Of a stretch of DNA of 64,000 nt, positions 1 to 11,459 are shown one piece after another. The position numbers were made by a program, and so were the translations under genes. The stretch is from Rusavskia elegans. Taxonomy: Eukaryota > Ascomycota > Lecanoromycetes > Teloschistales > Teloschistaceae. The stretch is taken from NCBI GenBank assembly GCA_011316305.1, contig SAUG01000137.1:99004-163003 (forward strand), read 5' to 3'. The stretch's first letter is position 1. Each line of letters starts with the position of its first letter. A model generated the notes under the pieces. That model was not told the origin of the DNA, ran no database searches, and worked only from the letters and a program-made list of their open reading frames with translations.

Positions 1-430
1 TATTTTTTTAAATTTACTATAACTACTAAAAATATAAATAAAAAAATTCTATATAAATATATAATTTTAATTATTAGTTTTAACTAATAACAAATTATCT
101 ATTATAATAGATTTAATAAATTTAAAAGTAATACAATTAATATAATTATCGAAATTCTATATAAAAAAGATAATAAAAATACTAATAATATTATCGAAAT
201 TAATAAAAAAAAACTAGATAGTAAAAAGATATTCTACTAAATAAAATAATATTAAATTCGAAAATAATAAAAGTTTAGCTAAAAATATTAACTTTAATTA
301 AAATAAAAATAAAAATAAAAATATAGAAAAAAAAAGATAATATAAAAAAAGAAACGGAAATAGAAATCGAAAATAATAAAAATATAAAAGGAATTAGTAA
401 ACTATTTAACTAATTATTTATTTCTAGAAA
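1..430 (+). pseudogene. Remnant of an unknown retroelement-like coding region, inverted relative to 8330-8830
   Basis: This stretch matches, as reverse complement, the sequence at about 8330-8830, so the two form a distant inverted pair. Read on + here (and on - at 8330-8830), frames full of stops encode a lysine/asparagine-rich, basic tail, which would fit the end of a Gag-like or nucleic-acid-binding protein. I see no catalytic motif and do not recognise the family. The match between the two copies ends near the fold-back element here. Confidence 0.4.
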
Positions 431-1440
431 TAATAGATCCAAATTGGCCGTCGTATCGAATTTCGAATTTAAATTAACTAATCCGATTCGATCCGAATCG
501 AATTTCGAATTTAGATTAGCTAATCCGATTCGAGTCCGAATTCGATCAATTAAAACCGCTAGACTCTAATAGAAAAGTATAATTCTAGTATAAAAGTTAT
601 ATCTATCTATCTATATAAACTGTAGTTAAATAAATACGCTAGTTATAAAGTTTCTAGTTAAATTAAACAAATTATTTAAAAATATTATCTTTATTTAAAA
701 TTATATAATTAATTAATTGAATGAAATATTATATTTTATATAAAAGATTTAATAGATCGGATCGGATTTTTATCGGGTTTTATTTTATAATCCGATTCGA
801 TTTTTAGTTTTAATATTAGAAACCGACTCGAACCGTTTAATAGATCGGATCGAATCGATTTATTAAAATTTAAATCGGATTTTCGAAATATTTATAGAAA
901 TCTATATTAAAATAACTAGTATAAAAAGATCTAAATCAATATATTATTTCGATATATTATTATATTATTAGATTGATTACTTTAATATAGATTTCTATTA
1001 GTATTTCGAAAATCCGACCCGAATTTTAATAAATCGATTCGATTTAATTTATTAAACGATTTAGATCGGTTTCTAATATTAGAACCGAAAGTTAAATCGG
1101 ATTATAAAATAGAAACTAATAGAAATTCGAAATAATATACGAAATATTCTATATATAGTATAATATAATAAATAATTAATTAATTTTATATAAAAATAAT
1201 ATATTTTAATAATATATTATATTTAACTAGAACTTTTCTAGCTAATATAGTTATTTAACTAGTAATTTTTAATATAAATAGATATATATTTTATACTAAA
1301 ATTTTATTTCTATATTAGAATTTAGCGAGTTTAGTAGTTTCAGCAAATCGAATCTAAGTTTTCGGATTTCACCCGGAATCGAATCGAATCGGGTTATTTA
1401 ATCTAGATTCGAAATCCGATTCGACGGTCAATCTATATAT
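430..1440. mobile_element. Fold-back element with inverted arms of about 480 bp
   Basis: The left arm (about 440-920) is the reverse complement of the right arm (about 975-1440), with the centre near 940. The outer ends carry TTGGCCGTCG (near 446) and its complement CGACGGTCAA (near 1420). Matching inner blocks include the GATCGGATCGAATCG-like stretch near 845 and its partner near 1030. The arms differ at many C/T and G/A positions, as RIP would cause. No protein-coding capacity is seen. I could not find a convincing TSD, so the exact ends are uncertain. An internal piece recurs near 12240-12400, and an end-like piece recurs at 8157-8268. Confidence 0.6.
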
Positions 1441-1464
1441 TATTAATAAAAGAATAGATTTTAT

Positions 1465-1624
1465 TAGGCTGGCTATTTCGAATCAAAGTAGCGACCCGAC
1501 TTTATAATAAACGTAGCTAACGCGGCTAAATTACTAGTTAAAGTTAGTCTCTTTTCTAATATAATTAGATATTCGAACCCGAGATACGATATTAGGTTTA
1601 AAATTCGATAAAACGGCCAGTCTA
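1465..1624 (-). mobile_element. hAT-like MITE, 160 bp, copy 1
   Basis: Exactly 160 bp, the same length as the copies at 4501 and 6158. In element orientation the ends read TAGACTGGCC and GGCCAGCCTA (imperfect here). It is flanked by a perfect 8-bp duplication, GATTTTAT, at 1457-1464 and 1625-1632. An 8-bp TSD with short terminal inverted repeats is characteristic of hAT superfamily elements. There is no coding capacity, so it would need a transposase from elsewhere. Confidence 0.85.
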
Positions 1625-1637
1625 GATTTTATAATAT

Positions 1638-1746
1638 AGAAAAAGAGATTTTAGCGGTTCTAACGAATCGAATTCGGATTTTCGGATTTAATCTAGAACC
1701 AAATTAAATTAAATTCTAAAAAAATCCGATCCGACGATCAATCTAT
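1638..1746 (-). repeat. Fragment related to the fold-back arm end
   Basis: It begins with TTTAGCGGTTCTAACG and ends with GACGATCAATCTA, resembling the outer arm of the 430-1440 fold-back element and the piece at 8157-8268. It lies directly beside the hAT-like MITE at 1465-1624. I found no target duplication. Confidence 0.4.
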
Positions 1747-2002
1747 TTCTAATATTAAATCGTTAAAAAATTCAATTTAAATCTCGAATATTTAACGATA
1801 TATATTAAAAAATCGATAATTATATTAAAATATCAAATTAAAACTCGTTTATTTAATATCGAAAGTCTATAGACTAATATAGTGATCAGAATTTTAAATT
1901 ATATAAACGGCGGAAAAATTCAAAATAAATTATCTAATTGATATAATTATATACTATTTCGGAAATCAATTAATTCGATAAAAAAAATAGTAAAAATGAA
2001 TA

Positions 2003-2925
2003 CCTTAGGGGCAAGTACCCGTTCTTGAACAAAACGTTAATATAAAGTTATTAAAAACGTTATATTAACTTGAAATCTATAAGAAATTAAATTAATATTA
2101 TTAAAAACATTATATCGATTTTAAATCTATTAATAATTCGATTTTACTAGAAGTTTAATAAAAACTAGCTATTATATCTAATAATAGATTTCTTTTAATT
2201 ACTAATAGACGTTAAATCTACTAATAATTATCTATAGAAGCTAGTTAACTAGAAGTTAAATTGATATTAGTTAAAAGTTAACTAGAAGTTAAAATTAACT
2301 AGAAATTCGAATATTAACTTTTAAAAAAATTGTATTTAAATTATTGATTTTCGCGTAATTAATTAATTAGTAGTATTAGTATAAATTAGATAGTTAGATT
2401 AACTCTATATCACGTAACTCTATAAATCTTACCTAGTAAAATTCTAATTACTAAGCAGTTCAAAGTTCGAATCCCGAGAAAACCTCTTTTTTAGAAATTT
2501 TTATCCGATTTTTACGCCTTCTATAGGGTACCTAAAGTACTAAAATCGACGAATTAGATTAGAATATTACGTAACCTATAGGTTCGCTTATTTTCAGCTC
2601 TATTTTACTATTAAAGTTAATAGTAAAACTCGCTGTTAACTAGATGTTAAACCGATGTTGAAGAATTAATTCGTTATTAACGAGTAATCTATAGGTTAAT
2701 TAATTACTAGTAAGCTTCTAGTTTCTAAAAAGGCCTAATTTCAGCTAAACTCGAAATTTATATATAACTCTTGATTATATAATACAGCGAGCTAACTTCT
2801 AATTCGTTTAAATCAACCACTAAAGGAACGTCTTCGAGGAGTTCTCGAAAACGACGAGATTCTAGCCAATCAGACATTGATTAGTCATTAAAATACTGTT
2901 CAGGAACAGCTATTTGCCCCTAAAG
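2003..2925 (+). mobile_element. T1 element copy 1 (TA-flanked, terminal inverted repeats)
   Basis: 923 bp. The left end CCTTAGGGGCAAGTAC and the right end (reverse complement CTTTAGGGGCAAATAG) form imperfect terminal inverted repeats of about 28 bp running to GTTCTTGAAC. TA dinucleotides flank both sides (2001-2002 and 2926-2927), as in Tc1/mariner-type insertion. No transposase frame is visible, so it is a non-autonomous element. It carries a tRNA-like module (2410-2492). Copies 2 and 3 are at 20065 and 26506 in the opposite orientation. Confidence 0.85.
2410..2492 (+). promoter_or_regulatory. tRNA-like RNA polymerase III module inside T1
   Basis: AGTTCGAATCC at 2464-2474 matches the B-box consensus GGTTCGANTCC except for its first base. 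A run of six T at 2487-2492 would act as a Pol III terminator. An A-box is not clear here. The same module sits on the - strand in the other two T1 copies. Confidence 0.55.
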
Positions 2926-2927
2926 TA

Positions 2928-4066
2928 TAGAAATCGGTATAGATTTGATATAAAGATATATATATATATATTTTTAAATCTTTCTACTTAATTTATAAAT
3001 AACTGATTTAAAAATGTTTTTATTATTAATAATTATTTCTATTAATTATTTAATAATCTAAAATCTATTATATTTATTTTTATAAATATAATTCCTTGGA
3101 ATATATATATTTCTATTATAGATTATTTTTAAACTTCTAATTTTACGTTATTATAAAGCGAATTATAAAATATAATAAAGATATAGTATTTTTTAGAATT
3201 TATACAGATCGAAATTCTATTGTAAAATCTTTAATAAACGACTTTTTTTTCGATTTTAAATATTTTAGATCGATAAAATCGATATAGTCGTAAATTTTTA
3301 AATCGATTTAACGATTTGTTTTTAGTTTATTTATAATCGTAAATTTTACGAACAAGTTTATAAATATTTATAGTTGTAAAGCCTAATTTAAAAAATATAA
3401 AAGATAATATAGTTTAAAAGATCTAAAACTATAAACAGTTAGAATTAATATAAATAAAAAAACGAAATTCATCTAGTAAAATAATCGATCTAATTCGAAA
3501 AGTCAAATCTAGAAAAAACTAACGTTATTTTAACGTTAAATAAAAACTATCCGAATATTTTATACTAGTATCGAAAAGTATATTTAAAAAGAATTTTAAT
3601 TTAGTAGATTTAGTAGATTGAAATCGATTCACGTCGACTTTAAATATTTATAGTTAATTTTCGACTCGATTCGTCTAATATAATTATAAAGCCGAAATAA
3701 AAATCGTTGATATTTTATATTATTATATAAATTGTTCGCGATCGAATTGTCTAGAAACATTCGTATTTAATAATATATTATTTATAAAAATGTCATTTTC
3801 GAAATTATTTTTAATATTTTCGAATATAATGATTTTAAATTTACGATAATATATATCAATTTTATTTTATTATTATCTAAATCTATTTTTTTTTAAATAT
3901 TTCAAATATTTTTATATTCTATATAATATTAGTCGTCTATAATAAACGGTTTATAATTTTGAAATTTATAAATATAATTACTATATTTATAATATTCAAT
4001 TTCGTTATTTTAAATATAATTATTAATTTTCTAATTTTATTATTTTTCAATTTGTTTTATATAGTA
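2928..4066. other. AT-rich stretch with no recognised feature
   Basis: Heavily mutated, TpA-rich DNA with stops in all frames. No terminal repeats or family matches within the window were found. Confidence 0.5.
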
Positions 4067-4245
4067 ATAATGAAGAATATATTTTTATAAAATCGAAAAA
4101 TAAACAATAAATTATCCGACTAGATTTAATACGATTCGCTAGATTAGATAACGATATTATTACGTATTTTTTCCACCCGTAGTTTTTTTAATAGAGTATT
4201 TAACAATCTATTATCTATTAATTATCTATTTTTTTTATTATATTT
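4067..4245 (+). repeat. Repeat family D, copy 1
   Basis: Shares a block of about 170-180 bp with 13648-13800 and 18755-18940. The core reads GATTYGCTAGATTAGATA, preceded by an ACG-containing stretch and followed by ACGTATTTTT and CCCGTAG. The length and spread would suit a short solo LTR, but no clear TSD was found, so the class is unknown. Confidence 0.5.
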
Positions 4246-4492
4246 ACTAATAGTAAATAATATATTTTCTATATTTTTCATTATTATATATAAATTTATT
4301 TTTAATTTATACAGTCGTATATAAATTTTTAAATCTTTTAGAAATTTAAATTATCTTTGTTTAATTTTTATTAAATACGAGTAAACTTTTCCAAAATTTA
4401 ATAAAAATAAACCGTTTTAATTTTACTTTTTTCGCTTTATATATTTACGTTATTATATTTTATAACGAGAAAAATCTATTATTAGATTATAA
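4246..4492. other. AT-rich stretch with no recognised feature
   Basis: Stops in all frames and no family match seen; it lies between repeat D and the MITE at 4501. Confidence 0.4.
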
Positions 4493-4500
4493 TTGATTTT

Positions 4501-4660
4501 TAGACTGGCCGTTTTGTCGGATTTCGAATCTAAAATCGTATTCCGGATTCGAGTATCTAACCGTATTAGAAAGGAAACTAACTTTAACTAGTAATTTAGC
4601 CGCGTTAGCTACGTTTATCGCGAAGTCGGATTGCCACTTTGGTTCGAAGTGGCCAGCCTG
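4501..4660 (+). mobile_element. hAT-like MITE, 160 bp, copy 2
   Basis: 160 bp with ends TAGACTGGCC and GGCCAGCCTG. It is flanked by TTGATTTT (4493-4500) and TTGATTCT (4661-4668), an 8-bp duplication with one C/T difference that RIP would explain. This is the best preserved copy: it keeps CA and TG steps such as the one in CCACTTTGG, and so may serve as the reference sequence. Confidence 0.88.
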
Positions 4661-4668
4661 TTGATTCT

Positions 4669-5689
4669 ATATAGAAAATAGTAATTTTATCGATTTTAGA
4701 AACGAATCGTCTAATAGTTTCGTTATTTAAAAACTAATAAATTCTAGAAACTTTCCGAATCTTTATTTATTTAATTATAAACTACCGTAGAAAAAATATA
4801 AAAAAAAGATTAGTAAAATTCAGATTTGGATTAAAAATACAGGTAATTTTATTTATACTAAATTAATAATCAATAGTAAATAATTTAACGAGTTTATATA
4901 ATTAATAAACGAAATTTGATTTTTTCTTTAAATTTAAATAAAAGAGAATCGATTATTCTACTATTAAATTTATCCGTCGAATCTTTAAAATCTTTTTTTA
5001 ATAAAGTTATTTTACGAAAATTTCTTTATTTTTTCAGATCGAAATAGTATTAATAGTAACGGAATTCGATAATCTATTAAAACGTTAAAAAACAAAAAAT
5101 AGAAAACTAAATTAAATTTATTCGAAATCGATTATTTCGATTTTTATATATTATAGTCTATTTATAATAAAAAAAATCTTGTTATTATTTGCGATTCTAA
5201 CTAATAATATATTATCTATCTTTTTTTTAATTTAGGCTAAAATCTTTATATAGATTCTGGAATTTTTTATAGAATTTATAAATATTTTTATTTTTATTTC
5301 CGCGATACGATTCAAATTAAATATAATATAAAAGTAATTTCATATATCGAATAGTATTTTAACAAAGATAAAAGATTCTAGATATAGAAAAAACTATTTA
5401 TCTAAAATTTGAAAATACGTATTAGTATATAGATTGAAATACGAATTACTGATTACTATCCGTTTTATAGAAATAGCAATAACGTAATCGAATATTTAAA
5501 TTCGATTTTAAATCATAGATTTTTCTATATAGAATAATTTTACGTTAACTAATATAGTTAGCGACTTTATATCTTTATTTAAAACGTTTATTTAAAGTTA
5601 TAAAACGATTTATATTATATACGAATCGATTGATAGACGTTAAAAAATCTATCGTATAAATTGTTTTTATTTATTGCGATCGTATAGAA
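4669..5689. other. AT-rich stretch with no recognised feature
   Basis: Stop-filled in all frames. I see no terminal repeats, Pol III boxes or family matches. Confidence 0.45.
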
Positions 5690-6740
5690 ACTCTACCAGT
5701 TCTACTAGATCGACGCTAAACTTTATCTAAAATCAACGTTCGAAATCGGTATCTTTATATCGTATATATATAATATATATCTGACGTTTTAGACTAGAAA
5801 TTATTTAAATTGAAAAGTTTATTTAAAGTTTTCGAACGATATAAAAATAATTAAATTCTAATTAAATAGACGTTAAGAAATTGTATATATAAAATCTGTA
5901 GTTTAGTAATATTCGCTGACAGTTCTATCAATTCTACTAGACCGGCGTCAAATTTTATCTAAATCTAGTACCTGCAACTTTCTATAATATATACGTTATA
6001 TTTATTTAACGTTATAGATTAAAATTTAAAAAAATTGAAAAGTTTATTTACAACTTTTAAATAATATAAAAACAATAGAATTTTTATTAATCGACGTCGA
6101 GAAATTATATATACGATCAAGGATTATTAGTAATATTTCCAATAATTCTATAAAGTCTAGACTGGCCGTTTTATCGAATTTCGAATCTAAAATTATATTT
6201 CGGATTCGAGTATCTAACCGTATTAGAAAAGAAATAAACTTTAACTAGTAATTTAGCCGCGTTAGCTACGTTTATCGCGAAGTCGAATCGCCACTTTGGT
6301 TCGAAGTAACCAGCCTAATAAAGTCGGCGTCAAGTTTTATCTATTTCTAATATCTCTAACTTTCTACTATATATACGTAATACGCAGCTGACGTTATAGA
6401 TTAGAAAATAAATAAATTAAAAATTTTATTAAAAATTTTTCCAATCGATATAAAAGTAATTATATTTTAATTAATAAACGCTGAAAATCTATATATATAA
6501 ATATAGATTATAGAGACTATTTTTGACAGTTCTATTAAATCGTCGTTAAATTTTTTCTAAGTCTAACGGCGGGAACCCGCAACTTTCTATTAAATATACG
6601 TATTATATATTTGACGTTATAGATCAGAAATTATACGAATTAAAAAATTTATTAAAATTTTTCAAACGATATAAAAATAATTAAATTCTAACTAATAGAT
6701 ATCGAGAATTTAGATATTTAAAAAAAGATTATTGGTAATA
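5690..6740 (+). repeat. Four tandem units of about 206-230 bp, one interrupted by a MITE
   Basis: Landmarks repeat in order: a CAGTTCTA...CGNCGNYAAATTTTATCT-type block, then AACTTTCTA, then GACGTTATAGAT. The last landmark occurs near 5782, 6010, 6384 and 6613; after removing the inserted MITE the spacings are about 228, 206 and 229 bp. Units differ mostly by transitions. The hAT-like MITE at 6158-6317 splits the boundary of the third unit, and its 8-bp TSD restores the unit sequence when removed. Function unknown; no reading frame crosses the units. Confidence 0.75.
6158..6317 (+). mobile_element. hAT-like MITE, 160 bp, copy 3
   Basis: 160 bp, flanked by a perfect 8-bp duplication ATAAAGTC (6150-6157 and 6318-6325). 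The neighbouring tandem units give the empty-site sequence, so insertion after formation of the tandem array is directly visible. More RIP-like changes than copy 2. Confidence 0.9.
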
Positions 6741-8156
6741 ATACAGAGAAATTTAAAATCAATTCTATTAACGGAATATTTCCGTTCCAGTCAATTATTA
6801 GATTTGAAAGTTAAAAGAACTATATAATAGATAGTATTATATAATATATTGTTAAAAACAATTATGAAAATCGATTTTACTTTCTAAATCGTTTTTATAA
6901 TAGAATTTCTACGAATCCGAAAGTTATTTCTATAATTTATTCTATTTTTGATTAATTAGAATCGGGTTTCAACAGCGACGGAATATCGAATCTAAATAGC
7001 GACGAGCTCGTATCTAATACTATAACGCTTTTTCGAATCAATTAACTTTCGATTAAAGATATTTATTTCTAACGTTCGGTTTTCGATTATTTCTAATCGA
7101 TAATATATTATCCTATCGATATAAAAACCAAAGCTAAATACTAATAATTTTCAATATTTAAATCTATTTTATACTAAATATAAAATTTAATATTAATAAA
7201 ATTATCAAAAAATCAAGCTTTCTATTATTTATTCTATAACTAGAAATTAAAAATAACTATTTAAGAGAAAATCTATACGTTAAAACTGTATAGATATATA
7301 TAATAGCGATAGTAGAAAAACTAATATCGTATTAAATGTAATTGATTTAAATAATAGTAGTAAATCTATTAAATTTGACTTTAATATAAATAGTAGTAAT
7401 AGATATTTCAAAATTAGACAAAATTTGATCGGTGAAGTTAATTCTAGTAATAATAGTTATTTCAGCGACTTTAGTCTTTACCAATAGACGTTATAATAGT
7501 CTTTTAAATAATATTCTATTAAATAATAGTCTTTTCAACGCTATATTAAAGTTCCGTTACGTAATATCTATATTTTTTTATTCAATTTTTACTTTTAGTA
7601 ACTGTTCAACGTTTATTTTAGTAACGCGGTCGAAAAAGATATTTATAAATACTATAAAGAAATAGAAAATACCGCGAACGATACGAAAAGTCTTTTTAGC
7701 GACGAATTATTTTAGAAATCTATCTATTGTATATTTAAATAGCTTCCCCGTTTATTTTAACAATATTGCAAATTATTAATAAAATTAAATACGATAGATA
7801 TATAATTTATAATTTTTTTTCCGAAATTTTAATAACGACGATAAATTCGTAGATTATAAAATTGATTTCTAAAAAGTAAATTTTAGATTTTCTAATTCGA
7901 AATATATAAAAGAAATATTAGACTTTTTAATAATATATTGGAGATAACGTCTATATCTTTAAATTTCTTTTCGATTTCTAGAAATACGTTATTACGATAA
8001 CTACAGTATTTAAATAAATATATTCAAATATATATCGATATAGATCGCGGAATTTCAATTATCTTTCGTTATTTTTTCTATTTAAAGATATGAAAATAGC
8101 TATAGTTATTTAGAAGTCGATATTTTTATTTTTTTAAACGTTGATACTATCAGATT
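6741..8156. other. AT-rich stretch with no recognised feature
   Basis: An open frame at 7432-7665 (+, 77 codons from GTG) looks like chance in AT-rich DNA: non-ATG start, no family resemblance, no conserved partner. No terminal repeats seen. Confidence 0.5.
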
Positions 8157-8268
8157 TAGACTGGCCGTCGGGTTAAAAAATAGTTCGATTCGATTCCGAA
8201 TCGAATTCGGAAATCTAGATTTAATCTATTAACACCGCTAAAACTTTCTTTTTTATATTATAAAATCT
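8157..8268 (+). mobile_element. Short MITE-like piece sharing the TAGACTGGCCGTCG end
   Basis: Begins TAGACTGGCCGTCG and ends near ACACCGCTAAAACTTTC. The start is shared with the hAT-like MITE and with the ends of the fold-back element, and the end resembles the inner part of the fold-back arm near 555-575. It may be a single arm of the fold-back family. No certain TSD. Confidence 0.5.
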
Positions 8269-8329
8269 ATTTTTTTAATATATAATATAGTAAAATATTA
8301 AATATAATGTATATATTTCGATTAATATT

Positions 8330-8830
8330 TCTGGATATCGATAATTAGTTAGATAATTTAATTATTTTTTTTATTTTTTTATTATTTTTATTTTCTATTT
8401 CCGCTTTTTTTTATATTTTTTTCTTTTTTTATATTTTTATTTTTATCTTTATTTTTATTCTAATTAAAGTTAAAACTTCTAGCTAAATTTTTATAATTTT
8501 CGAATTTAATATTTTTTAATTTAGTAGAGTACTTTTCTACTATCTAGTCTTTATTATTAACTTCGACGATATTATTAGTATTTTCGTTCTTTCTTTTATA
8601 TAGAGACTCGATAGCTATATTAGCCGTATTTCTATAATAGCTAAGCTATTTAGTAAATTTTAACTATTTTTATAGAAATTCTAATATTCTAGAGATTTTA
8701 AATTTTTTAAAATTATTATAATAGATTATTTATTATTAGATAAAATTAACGATTAGAGTTATATATTTAGTTCAAATTATCCCGTCTATATTTTTAGTAA
8801 CTATAGTAAACTCGAAGAAATATTAGAAAT
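8330..8830 (-). pseudogene. Second copy of the unknown retroelement-like coding remnant
   Basis: The reverse complement of this block aligns with 1-430. On the - strand it encodes, with stops, a stretch rich in Lys, Asn and Ser ending in long runs of AAA/AAT/GAA codons. It could be the C-terminal part of a Gag-like protein; this is inference from composition only. Confidence 0.4.
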
Positions 8831-9340
8831 AAATAATTATAAACTGGATAATTTTATTTATATTTAAAATATTATAATAATAAAATTCTTTATTTTATTT
8901 TTATTTTATTTAATCGATAAATTTTATTTCTTTCATTTATATTAGAGAGTTTTATTATAAAATATAGTTTTATAGTAGAATACTATATATAAATCAATAT
9001 TTAATTTAATTTATATTATTCGATTATATTATTATAAAGTCCTTTACTAATTTTATAGTTTAACTTTTTAACTTTTATTTTTTATTTTAAGAGAATTATT
9101 ATATCTAGATCTATAGTTATAAATATATTAGTTATTTTTATTTCCTAGAAGAATTTATATATGGTAAGATAATTTATATTACATTTTTTATATAATATAT
9201 ATTTAGATTCTGATCATTTTCTACCGCGTTTATAGTTTATAATCTATTTAAAGATTAAAGATATAATTAGATATTAGATAGTAATATAAAAAATACAATA
9301 TAATTATTTAATAATATAATTAATATTAGAAACAATTTAT
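8831..9340. other. AT-rich stretch with no recognised feature
   Basis: No frames, terminal repeats or family matches seen. Confidence 0.4.
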
Positions 9341-9351
9341 ATTAAATAATA

Positions 9352-10324
9352 GCTCCTTTTATAAAGCCTCTGTCCGGGATTATAATTGAGTTATTATATA
9401 TATACGTTTTATCACCGTAGTTTTTATTACGGTAATAATAATTATTATTTATATAGCAAGGAATTTCGTAGTTAAAAGTTAACTAAGGTTTGCAGCGTAG
9501 TTGATCGTTTTTATTCTATTATATTCTCTATTTAATTACTATTCTTCCTTTATCTAGGATTTCCTTATACTAGTTCGAAATACGTACGATTATAAACTAT
9601 TAATATAATTTTAAAGATTATCTACTAAACGGTAATACTATCCTTTATTTATATTACTTTATTTTCGTCTACGGTTATATCTATATCTAGATAGTTTACT
9701 AATCTATCTGAATATTCGATAACTACTAGCTAAATATCTAATAGAATAATAGTCTTTACTAGAAATTTAATATAGTCGCTATAACTATATAGCTCCGACG
9801 GATTTAGAATATAAAACTTTAATATTATAGTTAAAACCGACGGATTTCGATATTTTAAATCTATTATAGTAGACGGATTAGCGAGGATTCGGTTAATATT
9901 ATCGAATAGTTTAAATTTAGCGGTTTCGAATTCTATTTCTTCTAATTAGAAAAGTATAATAGTAGTTATCTAATATTATTAGTAGAGATTCTATATATAT
10001 TAGCCTATATTCTAGACTATTATAGAAAATACGTACGTTAGATATAAAAGAAGATACTAGTAAAAGAAAAAAAAGAAAAAGCGACTATAAAATATATATA
10101 TATACGAAAATTCTACTATATTATATATTTATATTTTAAATAAACTATAAAAACTTATACTATAAATATATTATAAAATAGATTTGAATTAATTTTATAT
10201 AGTTTTTTAATTTAAGTTAATTAGATTAAAGTACTAGTTTTTATACCGTATATCTAACGCTAGCGTACTAATATTAAAGTAGATCATTTATATAACTAAC
10301 GGTTAACCGGATACTAAAAAAAAA
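9352..10324 (+). mobile_element. Ret-B retroposon, copy 1 (973 bp)
   Basis: Flanked by a perfect 11-bp duplication ATTAAATAATA (9341-9351 and 10325-10335). The 5' end reads CTCCTTTTATAAAGCCTCTG, and the 3' end reads CCGGATACTA followed by an A run. Long TSDs plus an A-rich 3' end mean target-primed (LINE-type) insertion, not a DNA transposon. All frames are closed and no reverse-transcriptase motif is seen, so it is probably a non-autonomous retroposon or the 3' part of a LINE. Relatives: 17300, about 15130, about 22262, about 34852, 63213 and 21590. Confidence 0.8.
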
Positions 10325-10365
10325 ATTAAATAATAATTAAAAATATATAGAAAAATATAGTAATA

Positions 10366-10791
10366 ATATATACGATTAATCATTCGGATTTTTGATTTTA
10401 ATCTTTTACGAATTTAACGCTAGAAGCGTTAATTCGATTAGATTATATAATTATTTTAGTATTTAAATATTTTTACCGAGAACTCGAATTAAAGATTCCC
10501 GAAAGAGCTAGATCTAGACTAAAATCTAGAAGGAAACCGTAATCTATTTAACTTTAATTAATTTAATTTCCTTTAATCGATCAGGCTAGGCCGAAATAAT
10601 CTACTATCTAGTCTTTCTATATTTTAAAACTCTATAAAAATCGACTAGAGTCGATAGAAAAACTTAAATATTAGGTTAGCTTTCGAAAAATTCGAACTTC
10701 CGACCTATCGGATTAATTCCGTTAATTCCGAAAAATACTAGATCCGCCGGACCTTCAGATTACGTAGCGTTACTACTACGCCATCTAGGCC
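10366..10791 (-). mobile_element. SINE-A copy 1
   Basis: tRNA-derived SINE of about 426 bp. Its 5' head is at the right (GGCCTAGATGGCG in element orientation) and the 3' tail, at the left, carries CAAAAATCCGAATGATTAA. A duplication of about 14 bp, AAAAATATAGTAAT, flanks it (about 10351-10364 and 10792-10805). It lies 40 bp downstream of Ret-B copy 1. The head holds a degraded B-box (complement of GAAAAATTCGAACTT). Confidence 0.8.
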
Positions 10792-11459
10792 AAAAATATA
10801 GTAATATATATCAAAATTATATAGAAATATATAAATTTATTTACTTTAACTAAAATCGAATTAACGTTTATATTAATTATTTAATTTTTACTTTCGAATT
10901 TTTTTTATTAATAAACTATTACCAAAAGTTTCTAATATAATATATATAGTATAATATTATTTATAATTCTATATATTGTATTATTTATTCGTATTTATAG
11001 TAAATATTAATTAGATAAAAAAAAACTTATTAATAATATTAAAAAATATTCTAATATATAAAAATATTATAAAATCGATTATTAAAAATCTAGAAAAAAA
11101 TAAAAAGTAATAGAATCGAATTAGAAAGATCTATTAATATAGTAGTAAAAATAATATTCTAAAATAATTTATTCTAAATATTTTAAATAATAATATATCG
11201 ATAGTAATATAAATAGAAAACTAATACTATAATTTTTCGAAATATCTATCGCTATTAGAAAGATTTTAATTATCAAATTTTAAAAGAACTATTTACTAAA
11301 CTATATAGCGAAATCTTCGAAAATATCGTTATAAAAATTGGTTCGCCCGAAGTTATTAAAATATAAAATACGGCGTTAATAGTTCTATAAAATTCTATAA
11401 AAATATATAATTATTTATCTAGTAAATAAATATAATAATTTATTATATTACTATTTATA

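Noticed and set aside
7432..7665. 77-codon open frame on +
   Set aside because: GTG start, no motif, composition like its surroundings, not conserved within the window; expected by chance in AT-rich DNA.
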